From positions 310,001-374,000 of the forward strand of contig CBDFFN010000013.1 of NCBI GenBank assembly GCA_965246795.1: a stretch of DNA of 64,000 nucleotides, read 5' to 3'. Under the pieces are notes generated by a model, which was not told the DNA's origin, made no database searches, and was given only the letters and a program-made list of their open reading frames with translations. Source of the DNA: JAJXWB01 sp965246795 (GTDB taxonomy: Bacteria; Pseudomonadota; Alphaproteobacteria; Rhizobiales; Beijerinckiaceae). A program made the position numbers and the translations under genes. Below, piece by piece: positions 7,613 to 18,253 of the stretch (positions are counted from its first letter, which is position 1; every line of letters begins with the position of its first letter).

Positions 7613-8104
7613 ATGCTCAGTTCGGCCGCCATCGCGAAGACGGGCAAAGGCAAGATCGAGGCGGACAAGCTCGAGAGTATGGTCGGCAAGGAAGTGGGCG
7701 TCTCCGACTGGACCGAACTCGACCAGAAGAAGATCGATGCCTTTGCCGACCTGACCTTCGACCCTTATTTCATCCACACCGATCCCGCGCGCGCGAAGAA
7801 GGAGACGCCCTTCGGCGGCACGATCGCGCACGGCTTCCTCACCCTCTCGATGCTGTCGGTGATGGCCTACGATTGCCTGCCCGACATCGAAGGGCGCACG
7901 ATGGGCATGAACTACGGGTTCGAGAAAATCCGCTTCATCTCGCCGGTCCCGTCGGGTTCGAAAATCCGCGGCCGTTTCACGATTTCCGATGTGCAGCGCA
8001 AACCCGGCCAGGCGGTCGTGCGCTACGCCGTCACGGTCGAGATCGAAGGCAAGGACAAGCCCGCACTCGCCGCCGAATGGATGACGATCGCGTTCTTCGG
8101 CTGA
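7613..8104 (+). CDS. MaoC-family (R)-enoyl-CoA hydratase
   Basis: 163 residues with the hotdog MaoC fold. FADLTFDPYFIHTDPARAKK and GGTIAHGFLTLSML supply the hydratase motif with the catalytic Asp and His (D-x4-H) and the following Gly/His loop. The enzyme hydrates trans-2-enoyl-CoA to (R)-3-hydroxyacyl-CoA in the cytoplasm. It is preceded by AGGAGG at good distance and is followed after 28 bp by an SDR dehydrogenase. Together the two resemble a split version of the peroxisomal multifunctional enzyme 2 (hydratase-2 plus D-3-hydroxyacyl-CoA dehydrogenase). Confidence 0.88.
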   Translation: MLSSAAIAKTGKGKIEADKLESMVGKEVGVSDWTELDQKKIDAFADLTFDPYFIHTDPARAKKETPFGGTIAHGFLTLSMLSVMAYDCLPDIEGRTMGMNYGFEKIRFISPVPSGSKIRGRFTISDVQRKPGQAVVRYAVTVEIEGKDKPALAAEWMTIAFFG

Positions 8105-8132
8105 GCCCGCCAAACTTTCTCAAGGAGCACCT

Positions 8133-9062
8133 ATGACAATCCGTTTCGACAATCGCGTCGCCATCGTCACCGGCGCCGGCAATGGGCTTGGCCGCGAACA
8201 TGCGCTGGGCCTCGCCCGACGCGGTGCGAAAGTCGTCGTCAACGATTTCGGCGGCGCACGCGATGGATCCGGCGGCTCGTCCGCAGCGGCCGACAAGGTC
8301 GTCGACGAGATCAAAGCGCTGGGCGGCGAAGCGATCGCAGCCGCCTGCTCGGTGACGGACGAAGCCGGCGTGAAGGCGATGGTCGATGCCGCCATGTCGA
8401 AGTGGGGCAAGATCGACATCCTCATCAACAACGCAGGCATCCTGCGCGACAAGACCTTCACCAAAATGGAGATCGGTGACTTCCGCACCGTGGTCGACGT
8501 GCATCTGATGGGCACGGTCATCTGCACGAAGGCCGTGTGGGATATTATGCGCGCACAAAATTATGGGCGTATTGTTTTCACGGCGTCGTCGTCGGGCATC
8601 TACGGCAACTTCGGCCAGTCGAATTACGGCGCCGCGAAGATGGCAATGGTCGGCTTTATGAACGTGCTGCATCTCGAAGGTCAGAAGAACAACATCCGCG
8701 TCAACACGCTATCGCCGACGGCTGCCACGCGCATGACGGAGGAGCTGATCCCCGCCGATGCGCTGGCGCTGATGAAGCCGGAGCTGATCACGCCCGGCGT
8801 GCTCTATCTCGTTAGCGAGAACGGGCCCTCGCGCGTCATCCTGTGCGCGGGCGCGGGCGGCTTCGCGCGTACGATGATCTACGAAACGCCAGGCATTCAT
8901 CTGGAAGACGCGACGCCGGAAAACGTCGAGGCACATTTCTCGGAGATTTCCGACGAGAAGGGTCAGCAACCTTTCACCGGCGCGTTCCAGCAGACGAACA
9001 AGTTCGTTGCCGACGCGGCGCGCGCGAAAGGCATCTCGCTGGAGACGCGCAGCAAATCGTGA
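8133..9062 (+). CDS. SDR 3-hydroxyacyl-CoA dehydrogenase of the MFE-2/HSD17B4 type
   Basis: 309 residues. Rossmann motif VTGAGNGLGREHALGLARRG, then VVNDFGGARDGSGGSSAAAD, the long loop typical of the dehydrogenase part of peroxisomal MFE-2. NNAGILRD and the catalytic set SSSGIYGNFGQSNYGAAKM (Ser, Tyr, Lys) are present. It should oxidise (R)-3-hydroxyacyl-CoA with NAD. The C-terminal ~60 residues (after FARTMIYETPGIHLED) extend past the basic SDR core. It follows a MaoC hydratase in one operon, which supports a joint role in acyl-CoA breakdown. Confidence 0.88.
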   Translation: MTIRFDNRVAIVTGAGNGLGREHALGLARRGAKVVVNDFGGARDGSGGSSAAADKVVDEIKALGGEAIAAACSVTDEAGVKAMVDAAMSKWGKIDILINNAGILRDKTFTKMEIGDFRTVVDVHLMGTVICTKAVWDIMRAQNYGRIVFTASSSGIYGNFGQSNYGAAKMAMVGFMNVLHLEGQKNNIRVNTLSPTAATRMTEELIPADALALMKPELITPGVLYLVSENGPSRVILCAGAGGFARTMIYETPGIHLEDATPENVEAHFSEISDEKGQQPFTGAFQQTNKFVADAARAKGISLETRSKS

Positions 9063-9161
9063 TCGCATGATCGATTTGAATTAAACACGAAAGTGTTGCT
9101 TGCGGGGGCGTGAGCCGCATGCGACGCTTATTTTGCGGTCCTTGAGAATTGGGGGAGATGA

Positions 9162-9410
9162 ATGCGTGCATTTCTGATTGTTGCGGCGGCACTCGCCTTC
9201 ACCGTGCCGGCTTCGGCGCAATATGGCGGCGGTGGTTATGGCGGTGGCGGCGGCTACAGCGGTGGCGGCAGCTACGGCGGCGGTGGTGGCTACAGCGGCG
9301 GCAGCGGCTACTCCGGTGGCGGCGGCTATTACAAGCCGAAGCGCTATTACAAGCCGAAGCCCAGCTACAACAGCGGCTATTCCGGCGGCGGCTATCGCAG
9401 CGGCTACTAA
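9162..9410 (+). CDS. Small secreted glycine/tyrosine-rich repeat protein
   Basis: 82 residues. A signal peptide MRAFLIVAAALAFTVPASA is followed by a low-complexity tract of Gly, Ser and Tyr (YGGGGYGGGGGYSGGGSYGG and so on) and a Lys-rich patch with a duplicated YYKPKRYYKPKP. The mature protein has no globular domain. Such proteins may be surface or matrix components, but no function is known. GGGGGAG lies 5 nt before the ATG. A strong terminator follows, so it is a single-gene unit. Confidence 0.78.
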   Translation: MRAFLIVAAALAFTVPASAQYGGGGYGGGGGYSGGGSYGGGGGYSGGSGYSGGGGYYKPKRYYKPKPSYNSGYSGGGYRSGY

Positions 9411-9420
9411 TCAATTTGCA

Positions 9421-9462
9421 TTACGGCGGACGCGTAATCATCGCGCCCGCCGTAATTTTTGT
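9421..9462 (+). terminator. Rho-independent terminator after the glycine-rich gene
   Basis: A perfect 10-bp stem ATTACGGCGG (9421-9430) with CCGCCGTAAT (9448-9457), 17-nt loop, followed directly by TTTTTGTTT. It begins 10 bp after the stop codon. Confidence 0.85.
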
Positions 9463-9788
9463 TTAGACGCGTCCGCTCGGCACGGTTTCGCCAATCGAGT
9501 TATTCGTTGATCCCGGCGCAGCAGGCGACTTCCACGGATCCTCGCCAGCGCACTCGGAACAAGTCCCGCTGATCCCATGTGGGGCGGGCCACCGCAGCGC
9601 GGCGTTTGCTCGACCTTTTAAAACCCTCGGTGCTCTGGCCGGAACGCATCGGCTGAGACGCCACATATCAACATGTGAGCCCCTCTAACTTCTCATGGCA
9701 TTTCCGCCATGAATCCGCTACACGGCAGGCGCATGCCAGCCGGCGCGGAGCCGGGATTCTGGCTTCAGGACCCCCGATCAGACTCCCC
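9463..9788. other. Intergenic stretch with no gene identified
   Basis: About 325 bp between the terminator and the efflux adaptor start. The open frames here have no recognisable product or signal peptide. The region presumably carries the promoter of the efflux operon, but no convincing -35/-10 pair or operator palindrome was seen. Confidence 0.5.
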
Positions 9789-10946
9789 ATGAAGCGCGCC
9801 TCTGCCCTCCTTGTCGTTTTTGTCCTCCTCGCCGGGCTCTCGGGGGCGCTGGCGTGGTTCCAGTTTCGTACGAAGCCCGAGATGATCAAGGGCTTCATTC
9901 TCGCGGCAGGCCAGCCGACCGCGTCGGTCGCAGCCGCCGAGGCGTCCTCGGAGACCTGGGCGCCGCAGCTGCGCGCCATCGGGTCCTTTCGCGCGGTTCA
10001 GGGGGTCGATGTCGCGCCGCAGATCGGCGGCGTTATCCGCGCCATCAAATTCGAATCTGCGCAGGACGTGAAAAAAGGCGATCTGCTTGTCGAGATCGAC
10101 GATTCGACGGAGCAGGCGGAAATGAAGTCTGGTGAGGCCGCGCTGCTGAACGCAACCTCGACCTACGACCGGCAGAACCAGCTCGTCGCCGGCGGCACAA
10201 CCTCGCGTGCGCAGCTCGATCAGGCGCGAGCGGGGCGCGATCAGGCGACCGCGCAGGTTGATCGCACGAAGGCCGTGATCGCGCAGAAGAATATCGTGGC
10301 GCCGTTCGACGGCCGGCTCGGAATCCGTCGCATCGATCTCGGGCAATACGCATCGCCCGGCATGTCGCTCATTACCTTGCAGCGCCTCGACACCATTTAC
10401 GCCGATTTCCAGATGCCGGAGCAGGCGTTGGCGGTATTGGCAGTCGGGCAGCCCGTCGAGGTGAACGTCGATGCGTTTCCGAAGCAGAGTTTTACTGGAG
10501 CCGTGAAGTTCATCGATGCACGAGTGAATGCCGACACGCGCAATGTCCTTGTCCGCGCGGAAATCCCCAACACGGACAAGAAGCTCTTGCCGGGCATGTT
10601 TGCCAACGTGACGGTGCGCTCCGGTGCGCCGGCACAAGTCGTCACCATCCCGCGCACCGGCGTCACCTATTCGCTTTACGGCGACAGCGTGCTCGTTCTC
10701 GCACCCGCGCCGCCGGCCGGCGGTAGCGCGCAGACAGCGCCCGCGAACACAGACCAGATTTTCACGATCGAGCGACGCACCGTGAAAGTCGGCGACGTGC
10801 GAGGCGACCGCGTCTCGATCGTCGAAGGACTAACGAAAGGCGACCGTATCGTGACGCAGGGGCAGCTCAAGGTGCAGCCTGGCGCGCGCGTGAAGATCGA
10901 CCCATCGGCAGGTCTCCCGCCCATGACGTCGCTGCCGAAGAGCTGA
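9789..10946 (+). CDS. RND efflux periplasmic adaptor (membrane fusion protein)
   Basis: 385 residues from the ATG at 9789, which begins directly with a membrane anchor (MKRASALLVVFVLLAGLSGA). The frame is open further upstream, but that part looks non-coding. The lipoyl half-domains (VAPQIGGVIRAIKFESAQDV and later IVAPFDGRLGIRRIDLGQYA), the alpha-hairpin between them and the beta-barrel domain (PVEVNVDAFPKQSFTGAVKF) are all recognisable. It links the inner-membrane pump to an outer-membrane channel. The pump gene follows after 22 bp. No TolC-like gene or local regulator is present. Confidence 0.93.
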   Translation: MKRASALLVVFVLLAGLSGALAWFQFRTKPEMIKGFILAAGQPTASVAAAEASSETWAPQLRAIGSFRAVQGVDVAPQIGGVIRAIKFESAQDVKKGDLLVEIDDSTEQAEMKSGEAALLNATSTYDRQNQLVAGGTTSRAQLDQARAGRDQATAQVDRTKAVIAQKNIVAPFDGRLGIRRIDLGQYASPGMSLITLQRLDTIYADFQMPEQALAVLAVGQPVEVNVDAFPKQSFTGAVKFIDARVNADTRNVLVRAEIPNTDKKLLPGMFANVTVRSGAPAQVVTIPRTGVTYSLYGDSVLVLAPAPPAGGSAQTAPANTDQIFTIERRTVKVGDVRGDRVSIVEGLTKGDRIVTQGQLKVQPGARVKIDPSAGLPPMTSLPKS

Positions 10947-10968
10947 CTGCAAAAGAGCTGACTGAAAC

Positions 10969-13900
10969 GTGCATTTCACCGACATCTTCATCAAGCGCCC
11001 GGTTCTTGCAACCGTCGTCAGCCTGCTCGTTCTGCTGGTTGGCGTGCAGGCCGGCTTCAAGCTGCAGATACGGCAGTATCCGGAGCTTTCGCAGACGACG
11101 ATCACAGTCACGACGAGCTATCCCGGCGCGAATGCTGATCTGATCAAGGGCTTCATTACGACGCCGCTCGAGCAGGCGGTCGCGAGTACCGAAGGTATCG
11201 ACACGCTCGTCTCGACGTCGCTTCAGAACACCTCGACCATCACGCTGAATATGCGGCTCAACGCCAACCCCGATCGCGCCGTGTCGGACGTGTTGTCAAA
11301 AATCCAGCAGGTGAAGAGCCAGCTGCCGCGCGACTCGCTCGATCCCGTCGTCGTCAAGCAAACGGGGCAAGGCTATGCGCTGCTCTATATTTCGTTCAAC
11401 TCCGACACGCTGACGTCGTCGCAGATCACCGACTACATCACGCGCGTCGTGCAGCCGCGCCTGCAGACGGTCGACGGCGTTGCCAATGCGCAGATCCTCG
11501 GCGGCCAGACGTTTGCGATGCGCATCTGGCTCGATCCTACGAAGATGGCGGCCCGTAACGTCACGCCGACGGATGTACGCACGGCGCTCGCCGCGAACAA
11601 TTTCACGTCGGCCGCGGGGCAGATCAAAGGCGAATACACGCAAACCAGCATCAATGCGCTGACGTCGCTTTCGAGCGCGCAGGCGTTTTCGCAACTCGTC
11701 GTTGCGCAGCGCGGCGATGCGCTGGTGCGGCTTGCCGATGTCGCCACCGTTGACCTCGGACCAGAGAGCGTCGATGCCTCGTCGGTCTTCGACGGATTGA
11801 AAGCCGTGTTTGTCGGCATCTATCCGACGCCGACGGCCAATCCGCTGACCGTTATCAACGATGTGCGAAAAGCCGTGCCCGGCATCGAGCGCGAGCTTCC
11901 GCCCGGCATCCAGGCCACCGTCGCCTACGATGCGACCGAATTCATCCGCGCCTCGATCTGGGAAGTCGCGAAGACGCTCGGCGAAGCCGGCCTCATCGTC
12001 ATCGTCGTCATCTTCCTCTTTCTTGGCAATCTGCGCTCGACGCTCATTCCCGTCGTCACAATCCCGCTGTCGATGGTCGGCGTGATGATCTTTCTCCTCG
12101 CGCTTGGCTATTCCATCAATCTGCTGACACTGCTCGCGCTCGTTCTGGCCATCGGTCTCGTCGTCGACGACGCCATTGTCGTCGTCGAGAACATCTATCG
12201 GCACATCGAAGAGGGAATGACGCCCTACGATGCCGCGCTGAAAGGTGCGCGCGAGATCGTCGGCCCGATTATCGCGATGACGATCACGCTCGCCGCCGTC
12301 TACGCGCCGATCGGGTTCGTCAGCGGTCTTACGGGCGCGCTGTTCCGCGAATTCGCGTTTACGCTGGCAGGCTCGGTGATCGTCTCGGGCTTCATCGCAC
12401 TGACACTCTCGCCCGTCATGTGCGCGTACCTACTGAAATCGCCGCACGAGGGCGGCGCAGGCCGGTTCGCCGCCTTTCTCGACAGGATGTTCGAGCGCCT
12501 TCGCCGGCGCTACGAGCGCCGCCTGACGCGCACCTTGAACTTCCGCGCCATGACGATGCTGGTGCTTGTTGGCGTGCTCGCATTGACGACCGTGATGTAT
12601 CTCTCGACGCCTAAGGAACTCGCACCGGAAGAAGATCAGGGCATCCTGCTGTCGATCATCAAGACGCCGCAGGCGGGTAACCTCGATTATACCGAGCGTG
12701 CGACGCAGAAGCTTTGGGACGTCGTGAAGTCCGTGCCGGAGACCGCCAACCTCTTCGTCATCAATGGCTTCAACGGCGTGCATCAGGCGTTTGCCGGTAT
12801 CTTGCTTAAGCCGTGGGATCAGCGCACCCGCAACCAGAAACAGGTCAGCCAGGAGCTTGCGCCGAAACTCGCGACGGTGACGGAGGGGTCGGTCTTCGCT
12901 TTCTCGCCGCCCGCCCTGCCCGGCTCGACCGGCGGCCCGCCGATGCAGTTCGTCCTGCGCACCACCGGCGATTATCAGACGCTCGCCGGCGTTGCCGACC
13001 AGATGCAGAGGGCCGCGAAAGAAAGCGGCATGTTCATCTTCACCGATCTCGACCTGCGCTTCGACACGCCGCAGATCGAGTTCAAAATCGACAATCTTAA
13101 AGCGAACCGCCTCGGCATTTCGATGCAGGATGTCGGCTCGTCGCTGGCGACTATGCTTGGTGGCAATTACGTCAACCGTTTCAATCTGTACGGTCGCAGC
13201 TATCAGGTCATCCCGCAGGCGCCGCGTGAATATCGCGACGCCGCAGACTGGCTGACGCGTTTCCAGGTCCGCACGGGATCGGGCGAACTGGTGCCGCTCT
13301 CGACGATCGCAACGATTTCGACGACCGTACAACCAAACGCGCTGACCAATTTCCAGCAGTTGAGCTCGGCGACGCTTTCGGGCGTACCGTTCCCCGGCCG
13401 CACGCTTGGGGAGGCGCTCGACTTCCTCAACGCAAAGGCAAAAGAAATCCTGCCCGAAGGCTATACCGTCGACTATCAGGGCGACTCGCGGCAGCTCACG
13501 CAGGAAGGCAATACCCTCGCGATCACCTTCATCTTCGCGCTGGTTGTGATTTTCCTCGTTCTCGCCGCGCAGTTCGAGAGCTTCCGCGATCCCTTCGTTA
13601 TCCTGATCGCGCTACCGACCTCGATGTTCGGCGCGCTCTTGCCGCTGAACATTCTCGGTGTCGTCGGCGCCGCCAGTATGAACATCTACTCGCAGATCGG
13701 TCTCATCACCCTGATCGGCCTGATTTCCAAGCATGGCATCCTGATGGTGGAATTCGCCAACCGGCTGCAGGAAGAAGAGGGCATGTCGCGTCGCGAAGCG
13801 ATCGAACACGCCGCCGGCGTTCGACTTCGTCCGATCCTGATGACCACAGCCGCGATGGTCGTCGGCATGATCCCGCTGATCATCGCCGAAGGCGCGGGCG

Positions 13901-14085
13901 CTAAGAGCCGCATCGCCATCGGCGTCGTCATCGCCGCCGGGATGAGCATCGGCACGCTGTTCACCCTCTTCGTAACGCCGGCGGTCTATACGCTGATTGC
14001 GAAGGATCATCGCGCCCATGCGGCCGCGCGCGAGCGCAAGACCGGGCGGCCGATGCTGGTCGACGCACCGCACGCGGCGGAATAA
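10969..14085 (+). CDS. RND multidrug efflux pump permease (HAE-1 family)
   Basis: 1038 residues from a GTG at 10969 (MHFTDIFIKRPVLATVVSLL), the AcrB/MexB/MdtB length and topology: TM1, a large periplasmic loop, TM2-6, a second loop, TM8-12. The proton-relay Asp pair in TM4 is intact (IGLVVDDAIVVVENIYRHIE), and ISKHGILMVEFANRLQ matches the TM10-11 region. The trimer exports drugs or other amphiphiles driven by the proton gradient. Substrates cannot be predicted. Co-transcribed with the adaptor; prfC starts 10 bp after its stop, so readthrough is possible. Confidence 0.95.
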   Translation: MHFTDIFIKRPVLATVVSLLVLLVGVQAGFKLQIRQYPELSQTTITVTTSYPGANADLIKGFITTPLEQAVASTEGIDTLVSTSLQNTSTITLNMRLNANPDRAVSDVLSKIQQVKSQLPRDSLDPVVVKQTGQGYALLYISFNSDTLTSSQITDYITRVVQPRLQTVDGVANAQILGGQTFAMRIWLDPTKMAARNVTPTDVRTALAANNFTSAAGQIKGEYTQTSINALTSLSSAQAFSQLVVAQRGDALVRLADVATVDLGPESVDASSVFDGLKAVFVGIYPTPTANPLTVINDVRKAVPGIERELPPGIQATVAYDATEFIRASIWEVAKTLGEAGLIVIVVIFLFLGNLRSTLIPVVTIPLSMVGVMIFLLALGYSINLLTLLALVLAIGLVVDDAIVVVENIYRHIEEGMTPYDAALKGAREIVGPIIAMTITLAAVYAPIGFVSGLTGALFREFAFTLAGSVIVSGFIALTLSPVMCAYLLKSPHEGGAGRFAAFLDRMFERLRRRYERRLTRTLNFRAMTMLVLVGVLALTTVMYLSTPKELAPEEDQGILLSIIKTPQAGNLDYTERATQKLWDVVKSVPETANLFVINGFNGVHQAFAGILLKPWDQRTRNQKQVSQELAPKLATVTEGSVFAFSPPALPGSTGGPPMQFVLRTTGDYQTLAGVADQMQRAAKESGMFIFTDLDLRFDTPQIEFKIDNLKANRLGISMQDVGSSLATMLGGNYVNRFNLYGRSYQVIPQAPREYRDAADWLTRFQVRTGSGELVPLSTIATISTTVQPNALTNFQQLSSATLSGVPFPGRTLGEALDFLNAKAKEILPEGYTVDYQGDSRQLTQEGNTLAITFIFALVVIFLVLAAQFESFRDPFVILIALPTSMFGALLPLNILGVVGAASMNIYSQIGLITLIGLISKHGILMVEFANRLQEEEGMSRREAIEHAAGVRLRPILMTTAAMVVGMIPLIIAEGAGAKSRIAIGVVIAAGMSIGTLFTLFVTPAVYTLIAKDHRAHAAARERKTGRPMLVDAPHAAE

Positions 14086-14095
14086 CGTTCGCTCC

Positions 14096-15694
<1,599 letters not shown>

Positions 15695-15770
15695 CGGACG
15701 GTCGCTTTATCTCGACATCTCGCCGCGTCTTCAGCCTTTCACGCACCACGATCTGGTCGGCGAGGAACAC

Positions 15771-17180
15771 ATGAAGATTCTCCCCGTAATCATGTGCGGC
15801 GGCGCAGGCACGCGCGTTTGGCCGGAATCGCGCGAGTCGCTGCCGAAACAGTTCATTCCGCTCGTCGGTGAACGGTCGACCTTCCAGATGCTCGTCGAGA
15901 TGTTGACCGACCCGGTGTTCGAGCGGCCCTTGATCATCTCGAACATCGATTATCGCTTCCTGCTGCAGGAACAGCTTGCAGCAATCAACGCCGATGCGGA
16001 GATCGTGCTGGAACCGATGCGTCGCGACTCCGCGCCGGCTATCGCTGTCGCTTCCGAAATCGCCGCCGCGCGTAATCCTGAGAGCATCGTCGCCGTTTTC
16101 GCCGCCGATCACGTCGTGCGAGACCGCGCAGCGCTCGTCGACATCTGCAAGGCGGCTGCGACGGCCGCGGCCGATGGCGCAATCGTCACGCTCGGCATCA
16201 AGCCGACGGAAGCGGCGACCGGCTTTGGCTATATCAAGCCGGGCGCGCCAACCGCAATGGACAACCGCGTTCTGCCTGTGAAGGCGTTCGTCGAAAAACC
16301 CGATCGAGAGACGGCGGAACGATACGTCGCCGAAGGCTACCTCTGGAACGGCGGCAACTTCTTCTTTCGCGCCGATCGCATGATCGACGAGATCGGTCGC
16401 TTCGAGCCGGCCATCGGCGAGGCCGCGCGCGCCGCGCTGGCCGATGCGCGGCACGATCTCGGTTTCCTCGTGCTCGACGCGGACGCTTTCGCGCAGGCGC
16501 CAAAAATTTCCATCGATTACGCCGTTATGGAGCGCGCGCCGAATGTCGCTGTGATCCCTGCCGACATCGGCTGGTCGGATGTCGGCACATGGCACGCGGT
16601 GTGGGAACTGTCGGACCGCGACGCGAACGGCAATTCCATCCGGGGCAATGGCGTCGTCATGGACGCGAAGAACGTCCACATCCGCTCGGCGGACCATCTG
16701 ACCGCTGTCGTCGGCATCGACGACGTCATCGTCGTCTCGATGCAGGATGCCGTGCTCGTGCTGCACCGCGATCACGCGCATAAGGTCAAGCAACTTGTCG
16801 ATCAGCTGAAGCGCGAAAACCGACGAGAGGCCGACGAGCACAAGCGCATGTTCCGCCCGTGGGGTTACTACCAGTCGATCGATACCGGGCCGCGTTATCA
16901 GGTCAAACGCATCGTCGTGAAGCCGGGCGAACGGCTGTCGCTGCAGAAGCACTATCATCGCGCGGAGCATTGGGTGGTCGTGCAGGGCACGGCGGAGGTA
17001 CAGCGCGACGACGAGCGCATCCTCGTGCACGAGAACGAGTCGATCTACTTGCCGATCGGCTGCGTGCACCGTCTCGGCAATCCCGGCAAGATCAACCTCG
17101 AACTGATCGAGGTTCAGACGGGCTCTTATCTTGGCGAAGACGACATCGTCCGCCTCGAAGACGTCTACAACCGCGAATAG
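15771..17180 (+). CDS. manC: Mannose-1-phosphate guanylyltransferase / mannose-6-phosphate isomerase
   Basis: Bifunctional enzyme, 469 residues, that makes GDP-mannose for surface polysaccharides. N-terminal nucleotidyltransferase: PVIMCGGAGTRVWPESRESL and PKQFIPLVG, with FVEKPDRETAERYV and WNGGNFFFRADRM further on. The C-terminal cupin (from about residue 360, FRPWGYYQSIDTG) has QKHYHRAEHWVVVQGTAEV, the type II PMI metal site. GAGGAA precedes the ATG. Its last 16 bp overlap the end of the convergent acyltransferase gene. It fits the WcaJ-like transferase and acyltransferase next to it as part of an exopolysaccharide locus. Confidence 0.95.
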   Translation: MKILPVIMCGGAGTRVWPESRESLPKQFIPLVGERSTFQMLVEMLTDPVFERPLIISNIDYRFLLQEQLAAINADAEIVLEPMRRDSAPAIAVASEIAAARNPESIVAVFAADHVVRDRAALVDICKAAATAAADGAIVTLGIKPTEAATGFGYIKPGAPTAMDNRVLPVKAFVEKPDRETAERYVAEGYLWNGGNFFFRADRMIDEIGRFEPAIGEAARAALADARHDLGFLVLDADAFAQAPKISIDYAVMERAPNVAVIPADIGWSDVGTWHAVWELSDRDANGNSIRGNGVVMDAKNVHIRSADHLTAVVGIDDVIVVSMQDAVLVLHRDHAHKVKQLVDQLKRENRREADEHKRMFRPWGYYQSIDTGPRYQVKRIVVKPGERLSLQKHYHRAEHWVVVQGTAEVQRDDERILVHENESIYLPIGCVHRLGNPGKINLELIEVQTGSYLGEDDIVRLEDVYNRE

Positions 17181-18253
17181 GGTTTCACGGTCCGCACATC
17201 CGAGCGCCGCGTCGCGAGGCGCGAGAGGTTGTGCAGCGGCTTCTCCAGCGTGATGTGGAGCGCGATGCCCACAAGCGTCGCACCGATAACGCCGACCACG
17301 GAGAAGCCGGCCAGCGCCATCGCGCCGACCCCAAAACCCGTCCTCATCCAGACTGCAGCGATCGCGCTCAGCGCGAGCCCATGCACGAGATAGATCGAGT
17401 AAGACGCGTCGCCCAGAAGATGCAGCACACGGCTCTTCGCAATCGCGTGGCGTCGTTCGAGAAAGATCGCGCCGGCAACCAGCGAAGCCGCCGCCACGCC
17501 CGACAGCAGCGCGCGCGGTATTCCGCCTTCCACGAACGACCACGTGGCGGGAATACCAATGGCGCCGACCGCGAGAAGCGCAGATGCAATCCACGCGGGT
17601 ACGCGCAACCCCGACGTCAACGCCATTCCGACGAAGATGCCGAAAGCGAACTCGAGGATGATGCTCGACGTGAAGAAGCCGAACATGCTGTGCGGGTCAC
17701 TCCCGATGCCGGCGAAGACGAGCGCCAGGAGCGCGAGAAACACCGCCCAAGGGCGGAATGGCCGCGACAAAAGCAGGGCCGCCGCGAACAGCAGGTAGAA
17801 GCCCATCTCGTAGTTCAGTGTCCAGCCTTGCGGGAGCACCGGCTCCATCGAGCCGAGCACCGGATGCGCCGCAGGAAGGAACAGCAGCGACGCGAGAATG
17901 TGGTGCGTGTCGATGCGGCCGCCTGCGACCAACGACGGTGCGACGGCCAAGATGAGAATGATCGCCGCCGTCATCGCGTAGTAGAGCGGTGCGATACGCA
18001 GAAAGCGCCGCAGCAGAAATTCGCGCGGCGACATGGCCCTGTCGCAGGTCGTCAGCCACATGATCGCGCCGCTGATGACAAAGAAGATATCGACGCCGCA
18101 GCTCAACCATTCCGGCCAGACGCCCTCGTAACCCATGCGCGCGAGACGTATTTTCAGGTGAAAGGCGACGACCATCAGCGCCGCGATTCCACGCAGATAC
18201 TGGATCGACGCGATATCGCCGGCGGCTTTGGCTCCGGTCGTTTCAGCGCGCAT
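17165..18253 (-). CDS. Acyltransferase 3 family membrane protein
   Basis: 362 residues from the ATG at 18253, about ten membrane helices. IQYLRGIAALMVVAFHL is the family's N-terminal RxxxxxxVxxxH motif, where the His is the proposed catalytic base, and FFVISGAIMW follows. These proteins move acetyl or other acyl groups on to sugars of exopolysaccharide, O-antigen or Nod factor. The gene overlaps the upstream sugar transferase gene by 11 bp, so the two are coupled, and it overlaps the convergent manC by 16 bp. Modification of the same polysaccharide is the likely role (inference). Confidence 0.9.
   Translation of the reverse strand: MRAETTGAKAAGDIASIQYLRGIAALMVVAFHLKIRLARMGYEGVWPEWLSCGVDIFFVISGAIMWLTTCDRAMSPREFLLRRFLRIAPLYYAMTAAIILILAVAPSLVAGGRIDTHHILASLLFLPAAHPVLGSMEPVLPQGWTLNYEMGFYLLFAAALLLSRPFRPWAVFLALLALVFAGIGSDPHSMFGFFTSSIILEFAFGIFVGMALTSGLRVPAWIASALLAVGAIGIPATWSFVEGGIPRALLSGVAAASLVAGAIFLERRHAIAKSRVLHLLGDASYSIYLVHGLALSAIAAVWMRTGFGVGAMALAGFSVVGVIGATLVGIALHITLEKPLHNLSRLATRRSDVRTVKPYSRL

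Noticed and set aside
9054..9100. Hairpin AACAC-GAAA-GTGTT after the SDR gene as a terminator
   Set aside because: The stem is only 5 bp, with no T-tract; support is too weak to list it.
9230..9400. Repetitive GGCGGCGGT-type sequence, considered as a CRISPR or satellite array
   Set aside because: The repeats are codon-based (Gly/Ser/Tyr), differ in length and encode a signal-peptide-bearing protein; there are no spacers.
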